Of a stretch of 64,000 nt of DNA, positions 27,382 to 36,042 are shown piece after piece. The stretch's first letter is position 1. The number at the start of each line of letters is the position of its first letter. The notes beneath the pieces are model-generated. The model was given only the letters and a program-made list of their open reading frames with translations, was not told the DNA's origin and ran no database searches. The translations under genes and the position numbers were made by a program. Location: contig JAJFFH010000006.1 in assembly GCA_021776735.1 (NCBI GenBank), positions 24,655 to 88,654 on the forward strand. Reading direction: 5' to 3'. This DNA comes from Planctomycetota bacterium. GTDB taxonomy: Bacteria > Planctomycetota > PLA2.

Positions 27382-27617
27382 GTGTGCTCCCGTCGTGATT
27401 GCCCCGACCTCCACAACGCTCCGCGCCAGCCCCCGCGACCGACCCCCCCCCGGTCTCACCAGATCCTTCTGGCGACCCATACCCCGCATATGGTTGTGAT
27501 TTTCTTCGTTACAAGACCATCCGTACGCGGCTTGCCCCGGCCCCAAGAGCGGCCGGTGGTTCGCCAGCGAGTGCGTTCGATCCACCCGACGCGTCCGACC
27601 GGGGGTACGATCCCAAC

Positions 27618-29135
27618 GTGCGTGCCGTAGCTCTTGTTTTTCTCGTTTGTCTCGTTGCGTCCGCGGGCGAGCCCGACCCGGTCCGCCGACCCGGCCCCAA
27701 GCCCAAGTCCGAACTCCGGCCGGTTTGGCTGGTGGTCGGGCCCCAGAATCTCGTGGTCGCGCTCAAGCCGCTGGCGGAGCTCCGCCAGAAGCAGGGCCTG
27801 GAGCCGGTGCTGGTCGCGGGTCGGGACGTCGTCGCTGCCGTCAAGCGACACCGGCCGGCGTTCCTTGTGATCGTGGGCGATCACGGCGATCCGGAGGCGG
27901 CGTGGCACATGCCCGCCAAGACCGCGCCCCTTTACCGGTGGCGCAAGGTGCAGCCGGCGACGTTTGCAACCGATGCGCTGTGGGCGGACTGCCCCGTCGG
28001 CCGCATCCCCGCGCGCACCGCGGCGCAAGTCGCGATCGTGGTCCAAAAGACCATCCGCTACGAGACGCGCCCGCCGCGTTTGGCCGACCTGCGCCTGCTC
28101 GGCTGGGCCGGCGCGCCCGGCTACGGCGGCGCCATCGACACCCTCGCGACGGGCATGTTCGTCAAGACCGTGCGCGACTACGCCCCGAAGTGGGCGGCCC
28201 CGTGGTTGTTGTCCGGCGACGCCAACGCCGACCTGTGCGGGTGGCCCCCGGCACAGCCCGCCCGTTTCGCCACCGAGATGGCGAAGGGCTCGTTTCTCAC
28301 CGCTCTCGCCGCGCACGCCAACCACGCCGCCGTTTTTTCGATGAAGTTCCAGGGCCGCGGCATCTGGTTCACGGGCGGCGAAGTAAAGGGCACGGAGCCG
28401 GCGGCGCCGATGGTGCTGCTCGCCTGCAACTGCGGCGAGTTCGACGGCCGGCGGACCACGATCACCGAGCGGCTGCTGTTTCAACCCGGCGGCCCCGTAG
28501 CAGCCATCGGCGCGACGACCGAGTCCCATCCCCTGACGAACTTCTACACCGGCGTCGCGATGCTGAAGGTGGCGGCGAAACGCAATCCGAAACAGCAAAC
28601 GGGCCCGCCCGCGCCGGAGCTCCACATGAAGCCAAGGCGGGACGGCGCTGTCTTGCGGTTCGGCGCGTTCTGGCAGCGGACCCGGGATCTCGCGCAAAAA
28701 ACCAGCATGCCGATGATCGAGTTCGCGCTCAAGGATGTCGAGGGGAAGCTCGACGCGCAGATCGACGTCAAAAAGCTGCGCCGTGACCAACAGCTCCTCT
28801 ACGCGCTGCTCGGCGACCCGGCCCTGAAGATGCGCATGCCCCGCAAACTGGACGCTGCGATCGAACGCAGGGACGGCGCGTGGCACTGGAAGATCAAGAA
28901 GCCCGCGGGCGCGACCGCATTGCATGTGGGCGTCAGCCATCCGGGCGGGGGCTACGGCGCCTCGCAAAATCCGAACAGTCCGAAGGGTCGCGGCGAGCGC
29001 CTGAACGCTGCGAACGGACAGTATGTGTTCCAGCCGATCAAGGGCGCCGGTTGGGACGGTTCGACCGAGGCGCGCGGAACCCTTCGTCTTGTCGCCGTCA
29101 CCCCGGACGCCCTGTACGTCGCCACGTTTCGTTGA
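27618..29135 (+). CDS. Secreted C25-like (gingipain/caspase-type fold) cysteine peptidase
   Basis: Encodes 505 aa from a GTG start with a signal peptide (AVALVFLVCLVASAG). FLVIVGDHGDPEAA, GRIPARTAAQVAIVVQKTIRYE and the cysteine segment LLACNCGEFDG (Cys270/Cys272), then GPVAAIGATTESHP, follow the order of C25 peptidases. The catalytic His would be His233 or His236 in HANHAAVFSM; the usual GHG motif is altered, so activity is uncertain. Its stop overlaps the next start as TGATG, so it is probably translated together with the large carboxypeptidase-regulatory-like protein. Confidence 0.65.
   Translation: MRAVALVFLVCLVASAGEPDPVRRPGPKPKSELRPVWLVVGPQNLVVALKPLAELRQKQGLEPVLVAGRDVVAAVKRHRPAFLVIVGDHGDPEAAWHMPAKTAPLYRWRKVQPATFATDALWADCPVGRIPARTAAQVAIVVQKTIRYETRPPRLADLRLLGWAGAPGYGGAIDTLATGMFVKTVRDYAPKWAAPWLLSGDANADLCGWPPAQPARFATEMAKGSFLTALAAHANHAAVFSMKFQGRGIWFTGGEVKGTEPAAPMVLLACNCGEFDGRRTTITERLLFQPGGPVAAIGATTESHPLTNFYTGVAMLKVAAKRNPKQQTGPPAPELHMKPRRDGAVLRFGAFWQRTRDLAQKTSMPMIEFALKDVEGKLDAQIDVKKLRRDQQLLYALLGDPALKMRMPRKLDAAIERRDGAWHWKIKKPAGATALHVGVSHPGGGYGASQNPNSPKGRGERLNAANGQYVFQPIKGAGWDGSTEARGTLRLVAVTPDALYVATFR
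28640..28650 (+). repeat. Dispersed 11-mer, one mismatch
   Basis: GGACGGCGCTG followed by TCTTG, encoding RRDGAVL in the C25-like gene. Confidence 0.4.
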
Positions 29136-32100
29136 TGCCCATGACGAAGCGGGCCGCGTTGTGGACCGGTGCCGCGATCGCGCTTGTCGCCGCCGTGCTC
29201 TGGTTTCTTGGAGCGGAGGACTCCTCGCGGCATGGATCGCGCACGGAGTCGGTGCCGGCGTCAGGAGCGACCGGAACTGCGGGCGGGCCGCCGTCGTCGC
29301 ATCGCGACCTCGTCGTTTTCGAGGGAACGGTGCGAGCCGCGGGCATGCCCGTCGGCGGGGCCCGCGTCGCGGTTCATGCGTATCCAGCCGACGCGGGCGA
29401 TTCGTGGTTGCGGACGGCTCCGAGTCCCGACCCTATCGCCGGCGCGACGACGCAGGCGGACGGCTCGTTCGAGATCGCCGCGGTGCGACACCGAGTTGTC
29501 GCGTTGTTCGTCTACGCCCGGGGGCGGGTACGGGGGATCGTGCGCCTGCTGGTTCCGAGGGGAGTGCGCGTCGTTCGCCACGACGTGGAGCTTGTCGCGG
29601 GCTTTCCCTTGCATGTGCGCGTCTTGTCCTCGGCTGGCAAACCCGAGCCGGGCGTCCCGCTACAAGTGCGCGAAACCGGCTGGTCGAGTCCGGCAGACGG
29701 TCTTGTGACGGCGGCGGGCCGGACGGATGTGCGGGGCGAAAAAGCGTGGGAGGCGCTGGAACCCGGGCCGCTCCGGCTGGACGTGGACGCCGGAAACGTG
29801 CGCCACACCGTGTACTTCTCGGTCCCCATGCACGGCACCCTGACCGTGCGCCTCGACGATTCCATGGCCCGGGTCGGCGGGCGGATCACGAGCGCGGGAC
29901 AGCCGGTCACGAACGCCCGCGTAGAAGTGGCGACGCAGCGTGGGCCGGGGGCGATACGCCAGGCGATGGCGCGGGCGCACACCTCTGCGGACGGGCGCTT
30001 TTCGTTGTCGGTTCCCGCAGGACAGATGCAGACCGTTCGACTGATCCGGGGCGCGTCGGTCTACGACGCCGGGCTGGGCCACTTCGACCACGGCTTGCCG
30101 AGGCTGGAAGCGGGCAGCGCACACAGTGTCGAGTGGCCCTGGCCGGAAGGGGCCACCGTGCAGGGACGACTCGTGGTGCGTGGCGGCGGACTCTCGGCGT
30201 CCGGCGCGCGCGTTGTCCTGATGCAGGGGCGTTCTCGCCTGGCGGTGTCGGCGAGCGACGACGGCACGTTTCAGTTCTCGGACGTGCCGCCCGGGGAAGG
30301 CTATCGGCTGCGGGCCACGTGCACGCAGGGGCCGCCCGGTGTCGGAATTCCCATCGCACTTTCCTTGCGCGCCGGCGAGCAGCGCCCGGTGTCGTTGGCC
30401 CTGCATCCCGCGGGCCGGGTCGAAGGGTACGTCGTGGGCTTCGGGCCGCCGTCCGATTTCTTGCTGGATCCGTCGGCCCCCTCGGTCCGGTTGGAGTCCG
30501 GCGCTTTCGGCACGTTTGCGGACGTCGATGGCTCGGGCCGGTTTGTCTTTTTGGCGGTTCCTGCGGGCGGGGCGGCGCTGCGTTACCGCGAGGCGCAGAC
30601 GGACATCGTGGTTGTCGCCGGGCAGACGGTTGTGGCGACTCTCACGGGTCCGGCGCGCCGGTTGGTTCGCGGGGTGGTCCGCGACCCTTCGGGCATGCCA
30701 GTCCCGGACGCCTACGTTTCGATCGACTACTGGTCGAGGTGGGGGCCGCACTCACCGTGGCGCGGCGTCCGTACCGATCAAGAGGGCCGGTTTCAGCTCG
30801 ACTTCGCGGATCCGCCGATTTGGGCCAGCGATGCGCAACGGTCCGACTGGATGCTCGTCGTGGCGCACCCGGCCCATGTCGTGACCGTGCGCCGCGAGTT
30901 ACCGGTTCCCAACTCCGGCGAGTCCGTCGAGGTGAACGTGCGTCTTCAATCCGGGCGTCCGTTCGACGGTCGCGTCGTTCGCCCGGACAAGGAGCCGGCG
31001 GCATACGCTCAGGTCGAGATCGTCGATGACGGCTGGCTGCTCGGAACCGTGTCGGCGGATGCCCGTGGGCGGTTTCGTTTCCCGGTCGTGGGTGCGCCGT
31101 CGCCGGGCCTTCGCGCCTCGCACTCGTCCGGCGAGCTTCCGCGGCTGTCCGAATGGCACTCTCCGCCAGCGGCAAACCCAGTCGAACTGCACCTGGTGGC
31201 TCCGCTGCTTGTCGGTGGCCGGGTGGTGGACGCCGACGGGCGCGGCGTTTGCGGCGTGCAGGTGTCTCTGATGGTCGACGAGTGGCGCGATGGGGGCAGC
31301 GCGGAGTCCGGAGTGAACGGTTCGTTCCTGATCGTGGCGTACCACGATCGCGAGTACGACATCGTGTTGATACCGGACACTTTCGCGGGCACCGGCGTCG
31401 TGCGCACGGCCGCGGGGCGCGTGCGCCCCGGCCGACTCGACCATGTGTTCCGGGTCGATCGCGGCGGGCAGGTGACGGGCACCGTGCGCGACGCAAGCGG
31501 TAGACCGCTGCCGCACGCCCTGGTTGTGGGCGCGTGGCGCGAGCCGGGCGATTCGTGGGCGACGTCACACACACGTGCACGGCCGCGGGTCTACACGGAT
31601 CGGTTCGGGCGGTTCCGGCTGCGCGGTCTTGTCCCGGATGCCGTGGACCTCATCGTGTTCGGGAGGCGCCACGCGGTCAAGGTGGTCAAGGGCGTTGCCG
31701 CCGGGTCACGGGACGTGGCCGTGCGGATCGAGAAGGGAGCGGTTCTGGCCGGGCAGATCCTTGATGCGAAGGCACGACCGCTGGGCGGGGCGGACATCGT
31801 CCTCAAGCCCGCCGAAAAGCAGATCAAGGTGGCACTTGAGTACATCGAGAAGGCGGGCGGCTCGGGGTGGGCTTATTCGGCGGCGGACGATCATCTTCAG
31901 GGCAAGACGGACGAAGCCGGCCGTTTTCGTTTCACGGAACTCCTGCCAGGGCGGTACCACGTGCGCGCGCATTGGTCGTGGTCTGGCCGGGACCAGCACC
32001 TGCTACCGAAACAGGCGTACGCCGCGGACGGCAAGCCGTTCGTGACTCGCACGCGTCCGGCACTCTGCGTTTCCGGCCGGGTCCTCGACCAGAACGGCAG

Positions 32101-32338
32101 GGCGGTCTCATACCGATTCGACCACAAGTACCGGTCCGGTGCGCATGTGGAGATCAAGGGCCATTCGGCCATGCGGCTCGTGACCAGCGCCGATTCGCGC
32201 GGCCTCTTCGCGATTTGCGGGCTCGAGCCGGGCGAGGTTGTCGTCCGTGCGGAAGCTGGCGACGACTACGAGCCGGTCGAGGTGCGCGTGACCGCCGGCA
32301 CCAAGGGAATCGAGATTGTCCTGCACAAGCGAGAATAG
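29135..32338 (+). CDS. Membrane-anchored protein of many carboxypeptidase-regulatory-like domains
   Basis: Encodes 1067 aa. One N-terminal helix (AALWTGAAIALVAAVLWFLG) is followed by about ten beta-sandwich repeats with the signature G.V....G.P..GA.V, for example FEGTVRAAGMPVGGARVAV, VRGVVRDPSGMPVPDAYV and VTGTVRDASGRPLPHALVV, often with DGRF or DEAGRFRF turns. Such domains occur in long surface or periplasmic adhesin-like proteins. No catalytic motif is seen. Its start overlaps the stop of the C25-like gene, and 69 bp separate it from the ECF fusion, whose C-terminus has similar domains. Confidence 0.8.
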   Translation: MPMTKRAALWTGAAIALVAAVLWFLGAEDSSRHGSRTESVPASGATGTAGGPPSSHRDLVVFEGTVRAAGMPVGGARVAVHAYPADAGDSWLRTAPSPDPIAGATTQADGSFEIAAVRHRVVALFVYARGRVRGIVRLLVPRGVRVVRHDVELVAGFPLHVRVLSSAGKPEPGVPLQVRETGWSSPADGLVTAAGRTDVRGEKAWEALEPGPLRLDVDAGNVRHTVYFSVPMHGTLTVRLDDSMARVGGRITSAGQPVTNARVEVATQRGPGAIRQAMARAHTSADGRFSLSVPAGQMQTVRLIRGASVYDAGLGHFDHGLPRLEAGSAHSVEWPWPEGATVQGRLVVRGGGLSASGARVVLMQGRSRLAVSASDDGTFQFSDVPPGEGYRLRATCTQGPPGVGIPIALSLRAGEQRPVSLALHPAGRVEGYVVGFGPPSDFLLDPSAPSVRLESGAFGTFADVDGSGRFVFLAVPAGGAALRYREAQTDIVVVAGQTVVATLTGPARRLVRGVVRDPSGMPVPDAYVSIDYWSRWGPHSPWRGVRTDQEGRFQLDFADPPIWASDAQRSDWMLVVAHPAHVVTVRRELPVPNSGESVEVNVRLQSGRPFDGRVVRPDKEPAAYAQVEIVDDGWLLGTVSADARGRFRFPVVGAPSPGLRASHSSGELPRLSEWHSPPAANPVELHLVAPLLVGGRVVDADGRGVCGVQVSLMVDEWRDGGSAESGVNGSFLIVAYHDREYDIVLIPDTFAGTGVVRTAAGRVRPGRLDHVFRVDRGGQVTGTVRDASGRPLPHALVVGAWREPGDSWATSHTRARPRVYTDRFGRFRLRGLVPDAVDLIVFGRRHAVKVVKGVAAGSRDVAVRIEKGAVLAGQILDAKARPLGGADIVLKPAEKQIKVALEYIEKAGGSGWAYSAADDHLQGKTDEAGRFRFTELLPGRYHVRAHWSWSGRDQHLLPKQAYAADGKPFVTRTRPALCVSGRVLDQNGRAVSYRFDHKYRSGAHVEIKGHSAMRLVTSADSRGLFAICGLEPGEVVVRAEAGDDYEPVEVRVTAGTKGIEIVLHKRE

Positions 32339-32407
32339 CCGCGTCCGGTCCTGGATTCTGTACTTGTTTGACTTCGCACCGGGTACCACGGGGTTGTTCT
32401 TGTAGCC

Positions 32408-35005
32408 ATGGACAACGATCTCTACCGCCACGCCGGATTTCTGCGCACGATTGCGCGCGCCCTGCTGCATGAGTTTCACGCCGCGGACGATGTTGTCCAC
32501 GATGCCTACATGGACGTGTTGGCGCGCGGTGGACGATTCTCGCGGGCGTATCTCTCCGTAGCGGTCAAGCACAAGGCGCTCAAGTGGCTGCGGTCACGCA
32601 GGCGCGCAGTGGTCCGAGAGCGCCTCGTCGCACGGCCGGAGGCCACGGTGCGCGGCGATCCCGGTGAACTTGCACGACAGGCCGAGCTGCAACGACAGGT
32701 CGCGCATGCCGTGGCCGGTCTCGAGCCCGCCTACCGTGACGTGTTGCTCTTGCGCTACTACCACGAACTCGCCCCGAGCGAGATCGCGAAGAGGACCGGC
32801 GAGCCGGTCGGAACGATCAAGACGCGTTTGCGGCGCGGCCTGAAGACTCTGCGCCAGCGACTGGATACCGGGTCGGGTGGCGACACACGCCGGTGGGCCC
32901 GCGGTCTTGCCGCTGTCCTGCTTGTTCATGGACCCGCATCGACCACGGTGGCCGCCGCCGGCGGACTCAAGGTCGCCGTGCTCGCGCTTCTCGCGGTCGC
33001 CGCCGGCTTTGCCCTCTGGTCTCCCCACGAGAGCCCGGCGAAAAAGGTGCCGCGAAGCGTTGCCAGCGAATTCACCGCGGCGCAGGCCGACATCGTTCCC
33101 GGAGCGCCGGGCGCTGCCGCGCAGCAAGACGAGCCTGAAGAACACAACGGCGAGGCCGCCTCGGGTCCGCCGGTGATGCGTTGGAAGATCCAGGAGGGGG
33201 CGCACGGCATTCCCGCGCCGGGCACGAAACTCACACTGCTGTGGGACCGATCCGGCCGCCCGCCGATGAAGGGTGCGCGCGCCTGGGTCGCCGGCGACCT
33301 GGTCGTCGCGAAAGGCATCGCCGAGGACGGCGGGAACGCCTTTGCGGTGACACCGGATCGGCGCGCTGCATGGATTCGGTGGAACCGTCGCGTGAAGCGC
33401 CCGAACCCCTGGGTCAACGAGGTCACGTTTTCTCCCCTGCGAAACGTCCGGGTGCGCGTCATGGAGCGCGGGGGCAAGCCGCTGGCGGGTGTGCTGGTCA
33501 AGGTCAGCCAGAACTACACGCCGCGCGACGAAGCGCGAACCGATGCGAACGGTGAAGTCGCATTCGGGCAGTTGTTTGGAACCCCCGCGGACATCCGTCT
33601 CGTGCCCGACCCGAAACTCGGCACGCGCCATCGGTGGCTCGGTACGGTTGATCTGCAGCGAGGTGACGGAGAGATTCGAGCCACCATCGAACCGCTCGAG
33701 GAATTCACGATCGACGTGCGTCACCCGGCGGGCGGCGGGTTTTCGTCTGCGCCGCGCGTTGACGTGTACCGCGCGATGCCGGTCGGCCTGAAGGTGGACG
33801 CGGATGCCGGACGGATCTCGTTTCGGGCGCGCCGTATTGCTGCGGGCCGGCCTCTGCGCGCCACCGTAGGGTTCGATGGCTTCGAGGCCGTGACGCTTGA
33901 GATCATGGGAGCCCAGGCGGTGTGCGAAGTCCCCGTCCCGGCGACACTCGCGGGCACCGTGGTACCGCCGAAGGACGGCGACTACAAGCTCAAGATTGAG
34001 CGCCGGCGGGAAACCTCATGGAACGGCTGGCACGTGCGCGCTCGTCCCACCGAGAAGGGCGCAGCGCATCGCTTCGAGTTCACCGGTCCTCCGGGCGAGT
34101 ACCGCCTGCGCGACGAACTGAGCGGTCGGCAGTCGGACCCGTTTGTCCTGCGGACCGGCGGACGCGTTGAACGACCGCCGTTCGACTTGAGCCATTGTGC
34201 GTGGGTGACCGGACGTGTCGAGCCCGCCCCGGAAAAAGCGATCCAGGCGACCCATGTCCGGGTGACGTTTGCCGACGAGCACGGCATCGCGGAGACACGC
34301 CGACATAGGGAGGGGTGGGTGCGGGAGGGGAGATTCCGTGTGCGCCTGCCCGGCGACCGTGTCGCGACGCTCCGGCTGGAGTCCCCTACGTGGGCGGCGG
34401 AGCCGGTCTCGGTCGTCGCGCCTAACGACGAAGTTGTGATCCGCGCTCATGCAGCCGGCGCGCGCGTCGAGTTCCGGCTCGTGTTCCCTGAATTGCCCGA
34501 AGCGTACGGCAAGCGGCTCAGCCGGACGTGCCCGAGCGCGCAACTGCGGAACAGCCGTCGAGTTGTCCAACGTCTCCTGAAGATCGACGCGAGCAATGGC
34601 CGGGCGTCCATCGTGGGGGTCGAGCCGGGCCGCTACCTCGAGATTCGGCTACACATCCAGGGGTGGCCCACCACGGTTCTGCGCGACGTTGTGATTCGGT
34701 TCGGCGACAACGATCTGGGTCGAGTCCCAGTGGCACGCGGCTCCCGGCTGCGCGTGAGGATCCGCGTGCCCGACGGTGAAGGGCCGCCGCGCATCGTGGT
34801 TGCCGCGTGGTCGATCGACGATCCCGGGAACGTGCGGCACGGCAATCCCGGACACATGCCGGTGGTCACCCTCGGAGGTCTGGGGGCGGGGCGCTGGCGC
34901 GTGCGGGCGTATGTGATGCAAGCCAAGCGTTTCGGCTTCGAACGCGAGATCGAAGTCGATGGACAGACCGACGTCGAACTCGAATTCGACCTGCGAAATC
35001 GCTAG
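32408..35005 (+). CDS. ECF sigma factor fused to a membrane helix and large extracytoplasmic domain
   Basis: Encodes 865 aa. Residues ~1-160 are an ECF sigma factor: region 2 (HEFHAADDVVHDAYMDVL) and region 4 (LEPAYRDVLLLRYYHELAPSEIAKRTGEPVGTIKTRLRRG). A hydrophobic helix follows at about residues 180-205 (GLKVAVLALLAVAAGFAL), then ~650 residues of beta-rich repeats similar to the neighbouring surface protein. The layout would tether the sigma factor to the membrane with its sensor outside. No separate anti-sigma gene is nearby. Release by cleavage or conformational change is inference. Confidence 0.85.
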   Translation: MDNDLYRHAGFLRTIARALLHEFHAADDVVHDAYMDVLARGGRFSRAYLSVAVKHKALKWLRSRRRAVVRERLVARPEATVRGDPGELARQAELQRQVAHAVAGLEPAYRDVLLLRYYHELAPSEIAKRTGEPVGTIKTRLRRGLKTLRQRLDTGSGGDTRRWARGLAAVLLVHGPASTTVAAAGGLKVAVLALLAVAAGFALWSPHESPAKKVPRSVASEFTAAQADIVPGAPGAAAQQDEPEEHNGEAASGPPVMRWKIQEGAHGIPAPGTKLTLLWDRSGRPPMKGARAWVAGDLVVAKGIAEDGGNAFAVTPDRRAAWIRWNRRVKRPNPWVNEVTFSPLRNVRVRVMERGGKPLAGVLVKVSQNYTPRDEARTDANGEVAFGQLFGTPADIRLVPDPKLGTRHRWLGTVDLQRGDGEIRATIEPLEEFTIDVRHPAGGGFSSAPRVDVYRAMPVGLKVDADAGRISFRARRIAAGRPLRATVGFDGFEAVTLEIMGAQAVCEVPVPATLAGTVVPPKDGDYKLKIERRRETSWNGWHVRARPTEKGAAHRFEFTGPPGEYRLRDELSGRQSDPFVLRTGGRVERPPFDLSHCAWVTGRVEPAPEKAIQATHVRVTFADEHGIAETRRHREGWVREGRFRVRLPGDRVATLRLESPTWAAEPVSVVAPNDEVVIRAHAAGARVEFRLVFPELPEAYGKRLSRTCPSAQLRNSRRVVQRLLKIDASNGRASIVGVEPGRYLEIRLHIQGWPTTVLRDVVIRFGDNDLGRVPVARGSRLRVRIRVPDGEGPPRIVVAAWSIDDPGNVRHGNPGHMPVVTLGGLGAGRWRVRAYVMQAKRFGFEREIEVDGQTDVELEFDLRNR

Positions 35006-35007
35006 CG

Positions 35008-36000
35008 CTAGCGTTTTCCGAAGTCGACGTCGGTGCCTTCCTCGTTGCGGTCCGTGGCCGGTGCGGGCGCCGGCGACAGCGCCGAGATGCGGTCGCGCAG
35101 CTCCGGGGTCATGTCGATCTCGGCGGCGGCGAGTGCCGGCTCGAGTTGTTTCACGTTGCGGGCGCCGAGCAGCGGCGCGGTCACTGCCGGGTGTCCGGCG
35201 ACCCAGGCGATGGCGAGCGAGACCGGATGGTGTCCGAGTTCGCCGGCCAGGGCCGCGAACCGCTCCGCGACTTCGTAGTTTTGCGTCGCGCCGTAGCGCA
35301 CCTTGTACATCGGGTTGTCCACGAGCCGTCCGGACTTCGGGGACATCGCCGTCCCGTACTTTCCCGACAAGAATCCGCCCGCGAGCGGGCTGTAGGGGAA
35401 TACCGCGAGGTTTTCCGTGCGAGCCAGCGGCAGGATCTCGCTCTCCGCCTGCCGCTTGAGCAGGTTGTACATGGGCTGCAGCGCGCAGAGCCGCGTCCAG
35501 CCGTGCGCCTCCGCGACGCCGAGCGCGCGCGCCGCCTGCCACGCCGCGAAGTTGCTTGCCGCGGGGTACAGCACCTTGCCCTGTTGCACGAGCCGCTCGA
35601 CCGCGCGCAGCGTTTCCTGAAGCGGCGTGGCGTCGTCGAACCGGTGCAGAAAAAACACGTCGATGCGATCGGTGCGCAGCCGCCGCAGGCTGCCCTCGAC
35701 CGCGCGCACCAGGTGGTACGCGCTCGTGCCGCGATCGTTGACGCCGTCGCCGGTCGGGAAATACGCCTTGGTCGTGAGCACGACGTCGTCGCGGCAATCC
35801 GCGATGAGCCCGCCCAGAATCTCCTCGGACCGGCCCCGGTTGTAGACGTCCGCGCAGTCGAACAGGTTGATCCCGGCGTCCCGGCAACGCCCAAACAGCG
35901 CGGCACTTGTGGCCTCGTCGGCATTGCCACCAAACGGCATCGTGCCAAATCCGAGCCGCGAGACGCGCACGCCGGTCCCGCCCATGAACACATGTTCCAT
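35008..36000 (-). CDS. Aldo/keto reductase
   Basis: Encodes 330 aa, the family's normal length. The catalytic tetrad is visible: Asp48, Tyr53, Lys78, His119 (FDCADVY, TTKA, FFLH). Cofactor-contacting PYSPLAGGFLSGKYG is present. It would reduce carbonyls with NADPH; the substrate is not predictable. It converges on the ECF fusion with only 2 bp between stops and is divergent from the alpha-barrel gene. A dispersed 11-mer falls in the GKYGTAMSPKSG segment. Confidence 0.92.
   Translation of the reverse strand: MEHVFMGGTGVRVSRLGFGTMPFGGNADEATSAALFGRCRDAGINLFDCADVYNRGRSEEILGGLIADCRDDVVLTTKAYFPTGDGVNDRGTSAYHLVRAVEGSLRRLRTDRIDVFFLHRFDDATPLQETLRAVERLVQQGKVLYPAASNFAAWQAARALGVAEAHGWTRLCALQPMYNLLKRQAESEILPLARTENLAVFPYSPLAGGFLSGKYGTAMSPKSGRLVDNPMYKVRYGATQNYEVAERFAALAGELGHHPVSLAIAWVAGHPAVTAPLLGARNVKQLEPALAAAEIDMTPELRDRISALSPAPAPATDRNEEGTDVDFGKR
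35344..35354 (-). repeat. Dispersed 11-mer, exact core with shifted flank
   Basis: Followed by CGTACTTTCCC, one base longer than the consensus flank. Within the aldo/keto reductase gene (TAMSP). Confidence 0.55.
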
Positions 36001-36042
36001 GCCCGTAGGCTAACCTCTGATGGGATGCGTTTAGACAACTGC

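Noticed and set aside
34807..36042. Upstream open frame joined to the alpha-toroid gene
   Set aside because: It lies antisense to the aldo/keto reductase and overlaps the ECF fusion. The signal peptide marks the true start at 36043.
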